From Planctomycetota bacterium (GTDB taxonomy: Bacteria > Planctomycetota > Planctomycetia > Gemmatales > Gemmataceae): a stretch of 64,000 nucleotides of DNA. Both the position numbers and the translations under genes were made by a program. Positions 44,693 through 52,704 of the stretch are shown here, piece by piece; the stretch's first letter is position 1, and each line of letters begins with the position of its first letter. Location of the stretch: the NCBI GenBank assembly GCA_016873095.1, contig VGYC01000001.1, positions 62,001 to 126,000 of the forward strand, in the 5' to 3' direction. The notes under the pieces are model-generated. The model was given only the letters and a program-made list of their open reading frames with translations. It ran no database searches and was not told where the DNA came from.

Positions 44693-44762
44693 GGCTCGGC
44701 AGGAGCCTCGCCCTCCCGATTCACCATTCCATAACCACGCCCTCCCGACTCAGCATTCCATA
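44693..44762. repeat. Dispersed short repeat with partial tandem duplication
   Basis: GGCTCGG at 44693 begins a 27-base unit also present at 50051-50077 with one mismatch. The unit folds as GGCTC/GAGCC. Its second half then recurs in tandem (44709-44733 and 44738-44762, 29-base period, 23 of 25 identical). It lies in the gap 44625-44952, which has no gene. Confidence 0.65.
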
Positions 44763-44792
44763 AAATGTTCACCAAGACGCACCAAAAAAATG

Positions 44793-44898
44793 AACCACGG
44801 ATCACACGGATAGAACGGATCAGTCCAATAGGCAGTGCCCATGCCGTGTTCGCCATTTCGCCAGTGTTTTATCCGTGCCATCTGTGCAATCCGTGGTC
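44793..44898. repeat. 106-bp element with imperfect inverted ends
   Basis: Ends 44793-44820 and 44871-44898 are imperfect inverted repeats sharing ACCACGGAT and ACGGAT with about the same spacing. The element is not coding and has no transposase. It fills the rest of the gap before the PQQ-like gene and may carry the message leader or promoter of that gene. Confidence 0.5.
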
Positions 44899-44952
44899 TC
44901 TTTGTTTAAGGCGAGCTTAAAAGAGTCGCCTCCTGCACTGAGGGAATGGGAA

Positions 44953-46323
44953 ATGATCACACGCCGGACGATTAGCCTCTTGCTGTTTGTCGGTACGCTG
45001 CCGATGTCGGCGGCGATCGCTGATGACTGGCCGCAATGGCTTGGCCCGAAGCGCGACGGCGTCTGGCGCGAGACCGGCATCGCCGCGCGGTTCCCGGCGG
45101 AGGGGCCGAAAATTCGCTGGCGCGCGAAGATCAGCGAGGGCTACTCCGGACCGGCGGTTGCCCAGGGCAAGGTCATCGTCACGGACCGCGTCCTCCGGGC
45201 AGGCGCCAGAAATCCAAAGAATGCGTTCAGCAGGAGTCGCGTGGCCGGCAAGGAGCGCGTGCTGTGCCTCGACGAGAGCAGCGGCAAGGCGCTGTGGGTT
45301 CATGAGTATGATTGCCCCTACGAGGTGAGCTACGCCGCCGGGCCGCGGACCACGCCGGTCATCGCCGGCGATCGGGTTTACACCCTGGGCACGATGGGCG
45401 ACCTGCTGTGCCTGAACCTCGCGGACGGCAAGGTCGTCTGGTCGAAGAACTTCGTGCGCGACTACGATGCGCCGGTGCCGCTCTGGGGCTTTGCCGCCCA
45501 TCCATTGCTGGATGGCGACCGGCTCGTCTGCCTCGTCGGCGCCAAGGGCGGGCTGGCGATGGCCTTCGACAAGATTAGCGGCAAGGAACTCTGGAAAGCA
45601 CTGGACTCCGAGGAACCCGGCTACGCGCCGCCGATGCTGTTCACGGCCGGCGGCCAGCGGCAGCTTCTCATCTGGCACCCGGAATCGGTCAACTCGCTGG
45701 AACCGGAGACGGGCAAGGTCAACTGGACATTTCCGTTCACGGGACGGAACAACCGCAAGCTGAAGGCCGGCCTGTCGATCCCGACGCCGCGGCTCGACGG
45801 CGGTCGGCTGTTCCTCACCGCGTTCTATGACGGTTCCTTGCTGCTCAAGCTCAACGGCATCGAGAAGCCGGAACAGGTGTGGCGCAGCAAGGGGCGCAGC
45901 GAGCAACCCGACGGCACCGACGCACTGCACAGCATCATGAGCACGCCGTACATCAAGGACGGCCACATCTACGGCGTGTGCAGCTACGGCGAGCTGCGCT
46001 GCCTGGACGAGGCCGCGGGCAAGCGCTTGTGGAGCAGCCACCAGGCCACCGGCGGCAAATCGCTGCGCTGGGCGAACGCTTTTCTGGTACCGCAAGGCGA
46101 GCGTTGTTTCCTCTTCAACGAACTGGGCGACCTCATCATCGCCAGGCTCAGCCCCAAAGGCTACGAGGAGATCAGCCGGGCGAACATCCTGACGCCGACG
46201 AATACGATGGCGCCGCCCGCCGGCCGCCGCGTCATCTGGTCACACCCCGCCTTCGCGAATCGCTGCTGCTACGCGCGCAACGATGAGGAGATCGTGTGCG
46301 TGGATCTGGCGGAGCGGAAATGA
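44953..46323 (+). CDS. Secreted PQQ-like beta-propeller protein
   Basis: A 456-residue exported protein. The signal peptide is MITRRTISLLLFVGTLPMSA. The mature part opens DDWPQWLGPKRDGVWRETG, the common start of planctomycete PQQ-like (pyrrolo-quinoline-quinone beta-propeller repeat) proteins. Blades recur as DGKVVWSKNF, SGKELWKAL, TGKVNWTFPF and GKRLWSSHQA with the alternating pattern A-x-D/G-G-K-x-x-W. No haem or calcium dehydrogenase residues are obvious, so the protein probably does not hold PQQ as a cofactor. The ATG at 44953 follows GGGAAT. It is followed by a broken prepilin gene. Function unknown. Confidence 0.85.
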   Translation: MITRRTISLLLFVGTLPMSAAIADDWPQWLGPKRDGVWRETGIAARFPAEGPKIRWRAKISEGYSGPAVAQGKVIVTDRVLRAGARNPKNAFSRSRVAGKERVLCLDESSGKALWVHEYDCPYEVSYAAGPRTTPVIAGDRVYTLGTMGDLLCLNLADGKVVWSKNFVRDYDAPVPLWGFAAHPLLDGDRLVCLVGAKGGLAMAFDKISGKELWKALDSEEPGYAPPMLFTAGGQRQLLIWHPESVNSLEPETGKVNWTFPFTGRNNRKLKAGLSIPTPRLDGGRLFLTAFYDGSLLLKLNGIEKPEQVWRSKGRSEQPDGTDALHSIMSTPYIKDGHIYGVCSYGELRCLDEAAGKRLWSSHQATGGKSLRWANAFLVPQGERCFLFNELGDLIIARLSPKGYEEISRANILTPTNTMAPPAGRRVIWSHPAFANRCCYARNDEEIVCVDLAERK

Positions 46324-46371
46324 GCTTTAGTTCACGGCTCTTTTTCCGTGCAAAAGGACATGGAGGTTGCG

Positions 46372-46868
46372 ATGCAGACTCGCTGCTCAGTACCGCGAGG
46401 GTTCTCGCTGCTTGAATTGATCGTCGTCCTGGCGATCGTGGGGGTATTGCTCGCACTGGTGGCAACGGCAATCCACAGCGCGCGAATCCGCTGCCAGGCT
46501 GCAAAGTGCCAACAACCTGCGGCAGATTGGGCTGGCAACTCAAAACTATGCGCTGGTCAACGAGAATTATCTGCCGAATGTGCGGGGGATCAACAACAAC
46601 GGCCAATTTCGCCGAGAAAAATAGCAAGGACATTTATCCGATTACCATCGACAGAGTTTCCAAAGGCTCGGTAGGCGGGCTCACCTTTCAAGTTCGGCCG
46701 GCCCTAAGCGACTGCGACCCGCGGTTGGCCCAGACGCCCCATCGCGAAGGCATGTTGGTCTCGCTGGGTGACGGCAGCGTCCGAACCCTGGCCGCAGGAA
46801 TGTCGGGGACGACCTATTGGGCCGCTGTGACGCCGGCGGCGGGTGAGGTTTTGGGATTGGATTGGTAG
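46372..46868 (+). pseudogene. Frameshifted DUF1559-type prepilin gene
   Basis: The first frame gives a prepilin N-terminus, RGFSLLELIVVLAIVGVLL, with the cleavage/methylation site before Phe. Near 46500 the family block continues in another frame (NNLRQIGLATQNYALVNENY), which runs to a stop at about 46624. From about 46630 a third frame gives GLTFQVRPALSDCDP and the H-x-DG-like tail HREGMLVSLGDGSVRTLAAG typical of DUF1559. So at least two frame changes separate otherwise recognisable pieces, and the middle is far shorter than the family's ~300 residues. GGAGG precedes the ATG. Either a decayed gene or an assembly error. Confidence 0.75.
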
Positions 46869-47192
46869 TTGTCAACTTCTGCTGGCCGCGTACAGTAACG
46901 CCGCCCCCCACGCCGGGAACGACGGGAGGGGAGGACCTACGGACAAAAGGTAGCACAGTGTTATACCTGACGTCCGCATTCTGCCGATTCGTCCAGCCAA
47001 TGGCAGGTCGTCACGCGCTCCCATCAGCATGTTTCATGGCGACAGCCTTTGGGTTCTCCGTAACTGAAAGCCCCTTAACGCGTTGCGGCGGAGAGTGTCC
47101 GCCGCCCTGGTGGCGGATCGGCGGAGCCAAGATGCGCCGAGGGGGTATATGTCAATAACTGGACGAATCCTGGACGAATCCTTGTGCGCGGT
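46869..47192. other. Spacer before feoA with palindromes and a tandem repeat
   Basis: No gene in these 324 bases. GCGGCGGA and TCCGCCGC flank a five-base loop near 47090, and an 11-base unit TGGACGAATCC is repeated in tandem near 47161-47182, directly before the feoA start. It could be an operator or leader element for iron control, but no Fur-like consensus is recognised. Confidence 0.4.
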
Positions 47193-47423
47193 ATGACTTC
47201 ACTCGATCAGCTTCGACCTGGACAAAAAGCCTGTGTTCAGGGAATCGCCGGCGACGATGCGCTGGTTCAACGGTTGCTGGAGATGGGCATCTTTGAGGGG
47301 GAGGAGGTCGAGGTCATCGGCTTCGCGCCGTTTGGCGACCCGATGGAGATTCGCCTCGGCGATTACCGCCTGAGCCTGCGCCGCCACGAGGCGGCCCGCG
47401 TTTCGGTTCGAAACCTGCCATAA
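47193..47423 (+). CDS. feoA: Ferrous iron transport protein A
   Basis: A 76-residue SH3-like cytoplasmic protein, FeoA type, with LDQLRPGQKACVQGI, DDALVQRLLEMGIFEGEEVEVI and GDPMEIRLGDYRLSLRRHEA in the usual order. FeoA works with FeoB in ferrous iron uptake (family knowledge). The start is ATG 47193; a GTG three codons earlier is also possible, and no strong ribosome binding site is seen. feoB starts 8 bases after its stop, so they share one message. Confidence 0.93.
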   Translation: MTSLDQLRPGQKACVQGIAGDDALVQRLLEMGIFEGEEVEVIGFAPFGDPMEIRLGDYRLSLRRHEAARVSVRNLP

Positions 47424-47431
47424 TAATCTTG

Positions 47432-49753
47432 ATGAGCAATCCCACCGTTGCCCTGGTCGGCAATCCCAACACCGGCAAGACGACGCTGTTCAACGCGCTG
47501 GCCGGCATGAACCAGCGCGTCGGCAACTATCCCGGCGTGACCGTCGAGATCAAGAAGGGGCGAGTCCACCACCGGCATCACGCCTACGAACTCCTCGACC
47601 TGCCGGGGACCTACAGTCTCGCGGCGCGCAGTCCGGACGAGATGCTTGTCGTGGAGTTGCTGCTTGGCGAATGCGCCGGCGAACGACGGCCGGACGTGGT
47701 GCTGGCCATCGTCGATGCCTCCAACCTCGACCGCAATCTTTACCTGGTCACGCAGGTCCTCGAGCTAGGGATTCCCGTGGTCGTGGCGCTGAACATGGTG
47801 GACGTGGCTGCCGGACAGGGCATCACCGTCGATCACGAGGGGCTGTCGCGCAGACTGGGAGTGCCGGTGACCCCCATCCAGGCCAACAGGGGCAAAGGCC
47901 TGGAGGCTCTCAAGCAGACCGTCGCGACTGCGATCGGCGCTGGACCGCCGGGCCGCGGCGCCTCGTTTCCCGAGATTTTCGATCGCGAGCTGGCGGCACT
48001 CGACAGCCACCTGGACCGGAAAGTGCCGCCCTTTCTGGTGCGGCGGCTGCTCGTCGATGTCGGCGGATACACGGAGAAGCTCGTCCACGACCGCCTGGGC
48101 GATAGCTGGACGGCGGAGCTGACGGCGGCACGCAGACGGCTCGTCGAGGCCGGCTGCGGCGTCCCCGAGATGGAGGTTCGCTCGCGCTATCGCTGGATTC
48201 GCGAGGCCACGCGCGAGTGCGTCCGCCGGCCCGAACAGCGACCACTCACCTGGACCGATCGCATCGACCGCGTGCTCACGCATCCCGTCTGGGGCATCCT
48301 GGTCTTTCTGTTGCTGATGTTCATCGTGTTCGAATCGATCTTTGTCTGGGCCAAGCCGCTCATGCAGTTGATCAGCTTCGGCAAGGACCAGATGAGCGAG
48401 CTGGTCAAGAGTTTCATGTCGCCGGGGCCGCTGCGCAGCCTGCTGACGGATGGCATCATTGCCGGCGTCGGCGGCGTGCTGGTCTTCTTGCCGCAGATCA
48501 TGATCCTGTTCGCCTTCATCGCCGTGCTGGAGGACTGCGGCTACATGGCCCGGGCCGCCTACCTGATGGACCGCGTCATGGCGTCCTGCGGGCTCAACGG
48601 CAAGTCGTTCATCCCGCTGCTGTCGTCGGTGGCCTGTGCCGTTCCCGGCATCATGGCGACGCGCGTCATCGAAAACCGTCGCGATCGCCTGGCGACGATT
48701 TTGGTGGCGCCGCTGATGAGCTGCTCGGCACGCTTGCCGGTCTATGCCCTGCTGATCGGGGCGTTCCTCAGTCCGGAGCAGGGATATGCGATCTGGGTCC
48801 CGGGCGTCACGCTGTTCGGACTCTATCTGCTCGGGTTGATCGTGGCGACCCTGGTGGCGCTTCTGCTCAAGCGGACGTTACTGCGTGGCGAAACGCCGGT
48901 GTTCCTGATGGAGATGCCGCTCTACAAGAGGCCGTCGCTGTACACCGTCTGGCAGCGGATGGCGGAGAGTGGGCACATGTTCATCATCCGCGCAGGGACG
49001 CTGATTCTCGCCAGCATGATCCTCGTCTGGGCCTTGCTGTATTTCCCGAGCGCCGTGCCCGGCGGCGGCAATTTCGATGAGCTGACCAGCAAGCTGGACG
49101 ACCAACTTGATGAAGTCCGCAAGGAAATCCCCGAGCTCAAGGAGAGCCTGAACCGAGTCGAACAAGAAAAGGCAGAGGTGGAACGCGACGCCAAGCCGGG
49201 CAGCAAGGAGCAGGTTCGCGCCGCCAGCCTTGGCGAGGCGATTGCCGTCATGCAGAAGCGGCTTGCCGAACACGAGGCCAGCGTGGAGCCACTGGAGGAA
49301 CAGTTGAAGCAGAAGCAACGTGAGTGGAAGGCGCAAAGCTGGCTTGGCAAGGCCGGCAAGACCATCGAACCTCTGGTGCAACCCCTTGGCTGGGACTGGC
49401 GCGTCGGCATGGCGGCGCTGGCGAGCTTTCCGGCTCGCGAGGTTTTCGTGGGCACCATGGGCATCATTTACAGCCAAGGCAAGGGCGAGGCAGACGACGA
49501 GAACTTTACCGGCGCCCTTGGCAAAACGCTGCAAGTCGAGAAGCGCGACGACGGCGGCAAGGCGTTCACCATTCCTGTGGTGCTGTCGATCATGGTCTTC
49601 TTCGCACTGTGCTGCCAGTGCGCCTCGACGCTGGCGGTCATCAAGCGCGAGACGAATAGCTGGTTCTGGCCGGCCTTCACGTTCGTTTACATGACGGTGC
49701 TGGCCTATCTGGGCGCCCTGGTCGTGTACCAGGCCGCGAGCTGGATCGCTTAG
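47432..49753 (+). CDS. feoB: Ferrous iron transporter B with coiled-coil insertion
   Basis: A GTP-dependent inner-membrane Fe(II) transporter of 773 residues. The N-terminal G domain has G1 GNPNTGKTTLFNAL, switch I GNYPGVTVE, G3 DLPGTYSL, G4 NMVD. The membrane domain has the family GCSAR-like block with CSARLPVYALLIGAF, and FPAREVFVGTMGIIY. Between the last two membrane parts, about residues 545-632, is a long charged helix (SKLDDQLDEVRKEIPELK ... EEQLKQKQREWKAQSW) that most FeoB proteins lack. ATG 47432 is preceded by a TTG in frame. It is the middle gene of feoA-feoB-(Cys protein). Confidence 0.93.
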   Translation: MSNPTVALVGNPNTGKTTLFNALAGMNQRVGNYPGVTVEIKKGRVHHRHHAYELLDLPGTYSLAARSPDEMLVVELLLGECAGERRPDVVLAIVDASNLDRNLYLVTQVLELGIPVVVALNMVDVAAGQGITVDHEGLSRRLGVPVTPIQANRGKGLEALKQTVATAIGAGPPGRGASFPEIFDRELAALDSHLDRKVPPFLVRRLLVDVGGYTEKLVHDRLGDSWTAELTAARRRLVEAGCGVPEMEVRSRYRWIREATRECVRRPEQRPLTWTDRIDRVLTHPVWGILVFLLLMFIVFESIFVWAKPLMQLISFGKDQMSELVKSFMSPGPLRSLLTDGIIAGVGGVLVFLPQIMILFAFIAVLEDCGYMARAAYLMDRVMASCGLNGKSFIPLLSSVACAVPGIMATRVIENRRDRLATILVAPLMSCSARLPVYALLIGAFLSPEQGYAIWVPGVTLFGLYLLGLIVATLVALLLKRTLLRGETPVFLMEMPLYKRPSLYTVWQRMAESGHMFIIRAGTLILASMILVWALLYFPSAVPGGGNFDELTSKLDDQLDEVRKEIPELKESLNRVEQEKAEVERDAKPGSKEQVRAASLGEAIAVMQKRLAEHEASVEPLEEQLKQKQREWKAQSWLGKAGKTIEPLVQPLGWDWRVGMAALASFPAREVFVGTMGIIYSQGKGEADDENFTGALGKTLQVEKRDDGGKAFTIPVVLSIMVFFALCCQCASTLAVIKRETNSWFWPAFTFVYMTVLAYLGALVVYQAASWIA

Positions 49754-49755
49754 GA

Positions 49756-50025
49756 ATGGACCGGGACATGACACTACAACTTGGGCTGGCACTCCTCCTG
49801 GTCGCCGCGGCAACTTCGTACCTGGGCTGGACGTGGTGGAAAAGCTGGCGAAAGTTCGGCAGCGGAGGGTGCTGTGGGAAAGCGCGGACGGGGCCGGACA
49901 CGAACGTGACCTTCGTTCCCTCGGAAAGCTTGGAACTGAAACGCGATCGCCGGCCGGACAACGGGCGACTCAGCAGCAGTCAATCGTTGGAGGGCGAGTC
50001 GGGCGAAGCTCCTGCCAGGCCGTGA
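49756..50025 (+). CDS. FeoB-associated small Cys-containing membrane protein
   Basis: An 89-residue protein starting just 2 bases after feoB stops. One membrane helix (about residues 7-26, LQLGLALLLVAAATSYLGW) is followed by WWKSWRKFGSGGCCGKA, a glycine-cysteine-cysteine motif like the FeoB-associated Cys-rich membrane proteins found beside feoB in many bacteria. The C-terminal half is polar and disordered. It may help with iron handling or FeoB assembly (inference from position). ATG 49768 is an alternative start with GGGA upstream. Confidence 0.75.
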   Translation: MDRDMTLQLGLALLLVAAATSYLGWTWWKSWRKFGSGGCCGKARTGPDTNVTFVPSESLELKRDRRPDNGRLSSSQSLEGESGEAPARP

Positions 50026-50050
50026 ACCCAATTGGCACTTGTCGCTCCAT

Positions 50051-50077
50051 GGCTCGGAAGGAGCCTCGCCCTCCCGA
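50051..50077. repeat. Second copy of the GGCTCGG dispersed repeat
   Basis: It matches 44693-44719 in 26 of 27 bases and lies just downstream of the feo genes. Confidence 0.65.
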
Positions 50078-50154
50078 GACTCGGGGAGAATTCTGGGCTA
50101 GCGATCCAGGTTCACACGCCTGGCAAGTTTTTTGCCATTTTTTTGATATTTCAC

Positions 50155-50183
50155 TTGACACGCTTTTCGCGGGCGTTGATACT
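50155..50183 (+). promoter_or_regulatory. Candidate promoter for a small transcript
   Basis: TTGACA (50155-50160), 17 bases, then GATACT (50178-50183). Just downstream is a strong terminator (50216-50259), and there is no open reading frame in between, so a short RNA of about 70 bases could be made. Confidence 0.45.
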
Positions 50184-50215
50184 CATCCAATACTTCTGCC
50201 TCTTCTCTGTTCCGG

Positions 50216-50259
50216 CCCCGCTGATCGACCTGCTTGCAGGGAGTTCAGCGGGGTTTTTT
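50216..50259 (+). terminator. Rho-independent terminator
   Basis: CCCCGCTGA (50216-50224) pairs with TCAGCGGGG (50245-50253), followed at once by six T (50254-50259). An inner CCTG/CAGG stem adds to the structure. It ends either the feo message or a small RNA starting near 50190. Its direction is plus only; the minus strand has no T-run for the cvpA-like gene. Confidence 0.8.
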
Positions 50260-50262
50260 ACG

Positions 50263-50916
50263 TTACGGGTGCAACTCGTGCTCAAACTCACCCATGTACG
50301 GCAGAGGATTGGTTGATTCGGTGAAACGGCGGTGGCGCAGGTAACGGAGCTCGAAGGTAGCACCCCGGTCGAAGGTCGGCTGCTGCTCATACGGGGATTC
50401 GGCATCGGGGCGATCGGCCCCGCGCGCAAAGGGATAGGCCCCGGCATGCCGCATAAGTGCGAGCCAGACGCGGTCCGGGGGAAAGGCGCGCGAGCCCTCG
50501 CCGGCGGCGCGCGGCTTCCAATCCACGAAGTTCTGGTGCCAGGGAAGAGTCTGCAAGGCGCAAATCAAGAAGCCGGCCACCAAGTAACCATTCAAGAGGC
50601 CGACAGCCGCCCCGCCAATCTGGTTCAAGCGGGCGGCGAACTGAATCTGGTAGTTGGCGAGATTGTTGGTCGCCATGCGCAGCAGCGCCAGCGTGATGCA
50701 GAAAAGCGCGATCATGAAGATGAAGTCCAGGTAATCATCCAGAAAACCGCCGCCGATCATCGGTTCCGCCAGGCCGCACAAAGGTTCCCAGAAATTGAAC
50801 GTCACCACGCCGGCAAGCAGGATGTTCACCAGGATTGTGAGCGACGTGAAGATTCCTTCCCGGAACGCCGAATAGGCGACGATGAGCATGATCAGAATGG
50901 TCAGGGCTGTCAGCAT
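50263..50916 (-). CDS. CvpA-family membrane protein
   Basis: A 217-residue protein with four membrane helices (about residues 2-20, 25-45, 60-82 and 98-120) and a polar C-terminal tail of about 95 residues. The pattern LTILIMLIVAYSAFREG, FNFWEPL, LNQIGGAAVGLLNGYLVAGFL matches the CvpA family (colicin V production/envelope proteins). In other bacteria it affects envelope integrity or secretion. It starts 23 bases after the GspE-like gene on the same strand, so cotranscription is likely. The C-terminal tail is not typical of the family. Confidence 0.82.
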   Translation of the reverse strand: MLTALTILIMLIVAYSAFREGIFTSLTILVNILLAGVVTFNFWEPLCGLAEPMIGGGFLDDYLDFIFMIALFCITLALLRMATNNLANYQIQFAARLNQIGGAAVGLLNGYLVAGFLICALQTLPWHQNFVDWKPRAAGEGSRAFPPDRVWLALMRHAGAYPFARGADRPDAESPYEQQPTFDRGATFELRYLRHRRFTESTNPLPYMGEFEHELHP

Positions 50917-50939
50917 GTTGCTTGCACCATCCCTCGGGG

Positions 50940-52676
50940 CTATTTGCAGACGCGCAATAGTTCCTGGATCGAAGTCTTTCCTTCAATCACCTGGCGAAGG
51001 CCATCCTCGTAGAGATAGCGCATGCCGCTCTTGACGGCCTCCTGCTTGATGGCAGTCATGTTCGGGTTGTCGCGGATCATGTCGCGAATCTTTTCCGTGA
51101 TAACGAAGAGCTCGAAGACGCCGGTGCGTTTCTGGTAGCCGCTGCCGCCGCAATTCTCGCACACTTCCTCTTCGGATTCCTCACCGTCGTTCTGCTCGGG
51201 GGGCTTGTAGAAGAACTTGATCTTCTCGACGGGCAGGTTGGCCTTGCGCAGCAGCTCGGGATTCGGCTTGTAGCGCACCTTGCACTTGGGACAGAGCAGG
51301 CGAACCAGGCGCTGGCCGAGCACGCCAGAAAGTGCGCTGGCGATCATGAATGGCTGGACGCCGAGATCGATGAGTCGACCGAGTGCCGTCACGGCATCGT
51401 TGGCGTGCAGCGTCGTGAATACCATGTGCCCGGTCTGGGCAGCCTGGCAGGCGATCTCGGCTGTCTCCTTATCCCGAATCTCGCCGATCATGATGACATC
51501 GGGGTCCTGCCGCAGGATGCTGCGGAGTTCCGTGGCGAAAGTCTTGCCGGCCTTCGGGTTGACCTCGATCTGCGTGACGTTTTCGAGCTGGTATTCCACC
51601 GGGTTTTCGATGGTGATGATATTCTGCTGATATCGATCGATCTCGTTGAGGCAGGCGTACAGCGTCGTGCTCTTGCCGGCCCCGGTCGGTCCGCAGACGA
51701 TGAACAGGCCGTGCGGCTGGGTGACGATGCTGCGCAGCTGTGTGTGCATCTTCTCGCGCATGCCCAGCTGCTCGAGGCTGATGATCTGCTGAGAGGTATC
51801 GAGGATGCGCATGACCAGCTTTTCGCCGGAAACACTGCCGGAAGTTGCGACGCGGAAATCGACGACGTGGTCCTCCACTTGCGCAGACATGCTACCGTCC
51901 TGTGGCTTGCGTTTCTCGGTAATGTCCATGTTGCAGAGGACCTTGAAGATGCTGATTACCGCGTCGCCGGTGGCACGGCTGAAAGGATCGGCGGGCGTGA
52001 GCATGCCGTCGATGCGGAAGCGCACGGTCATCTCGCTCTTGGTCGGTTCCAAGTGGATGTCCGTCGCGCGGCGATTGCAAGCATCGTAAACCATTTCCTG
52101 CGCCGTCTTGTAGCCAACCGATTCCATGACTCGAGCCACACGATTGGGATCGTCGGGCTGACCCTCGCTGCGTCGGCCAAAGAAGCGCACCGGCACGCCG
52201 TCTCTTGCGGTGTCGTCGGATGCCTTGCCGAAGTCAAGCTTCAGGTAGCGGCGCGCCAGGCTGCGCAGATGGTCCGGCGTCAGCACGCGCTCCGGCGCCT
52301 TCACTTTTCGGTTGCGCACGCTGACGTAGTACAGGGATGGAGCGGCGAGCAGCAGCACGAAGACGAAGAAAGATAGCCAGAAGACCGGCATGATCCAGAT
52401 CATGATCAGGCTGAGCGCGCCGCCGGCGAGCATCAAGCCATTCCACATGTCGCCCGGCAGGCTCAATTCCTGGGCATCGCGGTCTACCCAGCTCGAGGTC
52501 TTGATCCAGGCGGCATAGATCGCCAGAAAAAGGATGACCGTGAAAATGTCGAAGTAGAAGCCTTCTCCACGTGGAAACGGCCCATCCGCGGCCCACGCGC
52601 CAGCGGGCAAGGCAAGCACGGCGATGACCACCGTTGCGAACAGGCGTGATTTGCGAACGAGGCGCTTGACTGACAT
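50940..52676 (-). CDS. GspE/PilB-type ATPase with membrane-anchored N-terminus
   Basis: A 578-residue type II secretion/type IV pilus assembly ATPase. The C-terminal half is standard: Walker A GPTGAGKSTTLYACL (about residue 325), Asp box and Walker B MIGEIRDKETAEIACQAAQTGH, His box, and a tetracysteine Zn site (CPKCKVRY near 462 and CENCGGSGY near 502). The N-terminus is unusual. Residues 10-30 look like a signal peptide (VVIAVLALPAGAWAADG), followed by two or three membrane helices (about 42-62 and 78-118) where GspE/PilB normally have a soluble N1E/MshEN domain. pilT lies just upstream and cvpA downstream. It is likely membrane-tethered (inference). Confidence 0.88.
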   Translation of the reverse strand: MSVKRLVRKSRLFATVVIAVLALPAGAWAADGPFPRGEGFYFDIFTVILFLAIYAAWIKTSSWVDRDAQELSLPGDMWNGLMLAGGALSLIMIWIMPVFWLSFFVFVLLLAAPSLYYVSVRNRKVKAPERVLTPDHLRSLARRYLKLDFGKASDDTARDGVPVRFFGRRSEGQPDDPNRVARVMESVGYKTAQEMVYDACNRRATDIHLEPTKSEMTVRFRIDGMLTPADPFSRATGDAVISIFKVLCNMDITEKRKPQDGSMSAQVEDHVVDFRVATSGSVSGEKLVMRILDTSQQIISLEQLGMREKMHTQLRSIVTQPHGLFIVCGPTGAGKSTTLYACLNEIDRYQQNIITIENPVEYQLENVTQIEVNPKAGKTFATELRSILRQDPDVIMIGEIRDKETAEIACQAAQTGHMVFTTLHANDAVTALGRLIDLGVQPFMIASALSGVLGQRLVRLLCPKCKVRYKPNPELLRKANLPVEKIKFFYKPPEQNDGEESEEEVCENCGGSGYQKRTGVFELFVITEKIRDMIRDNPNMTAIKQEAVKSGMRYLYEDGLRQVIEGKTSIQELLRVCK

Positions 52677-52704
52677 ACCGGCGGGAAACCTCTCGGATTG
52701 CGAC

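Noticed and set aside
50254-50259. Terminator for the cvpA gene on the minus strand
   Set aside because: On the minus strand the stem is not followed by a T-run, so the terminator works for plus-strand transcripts.
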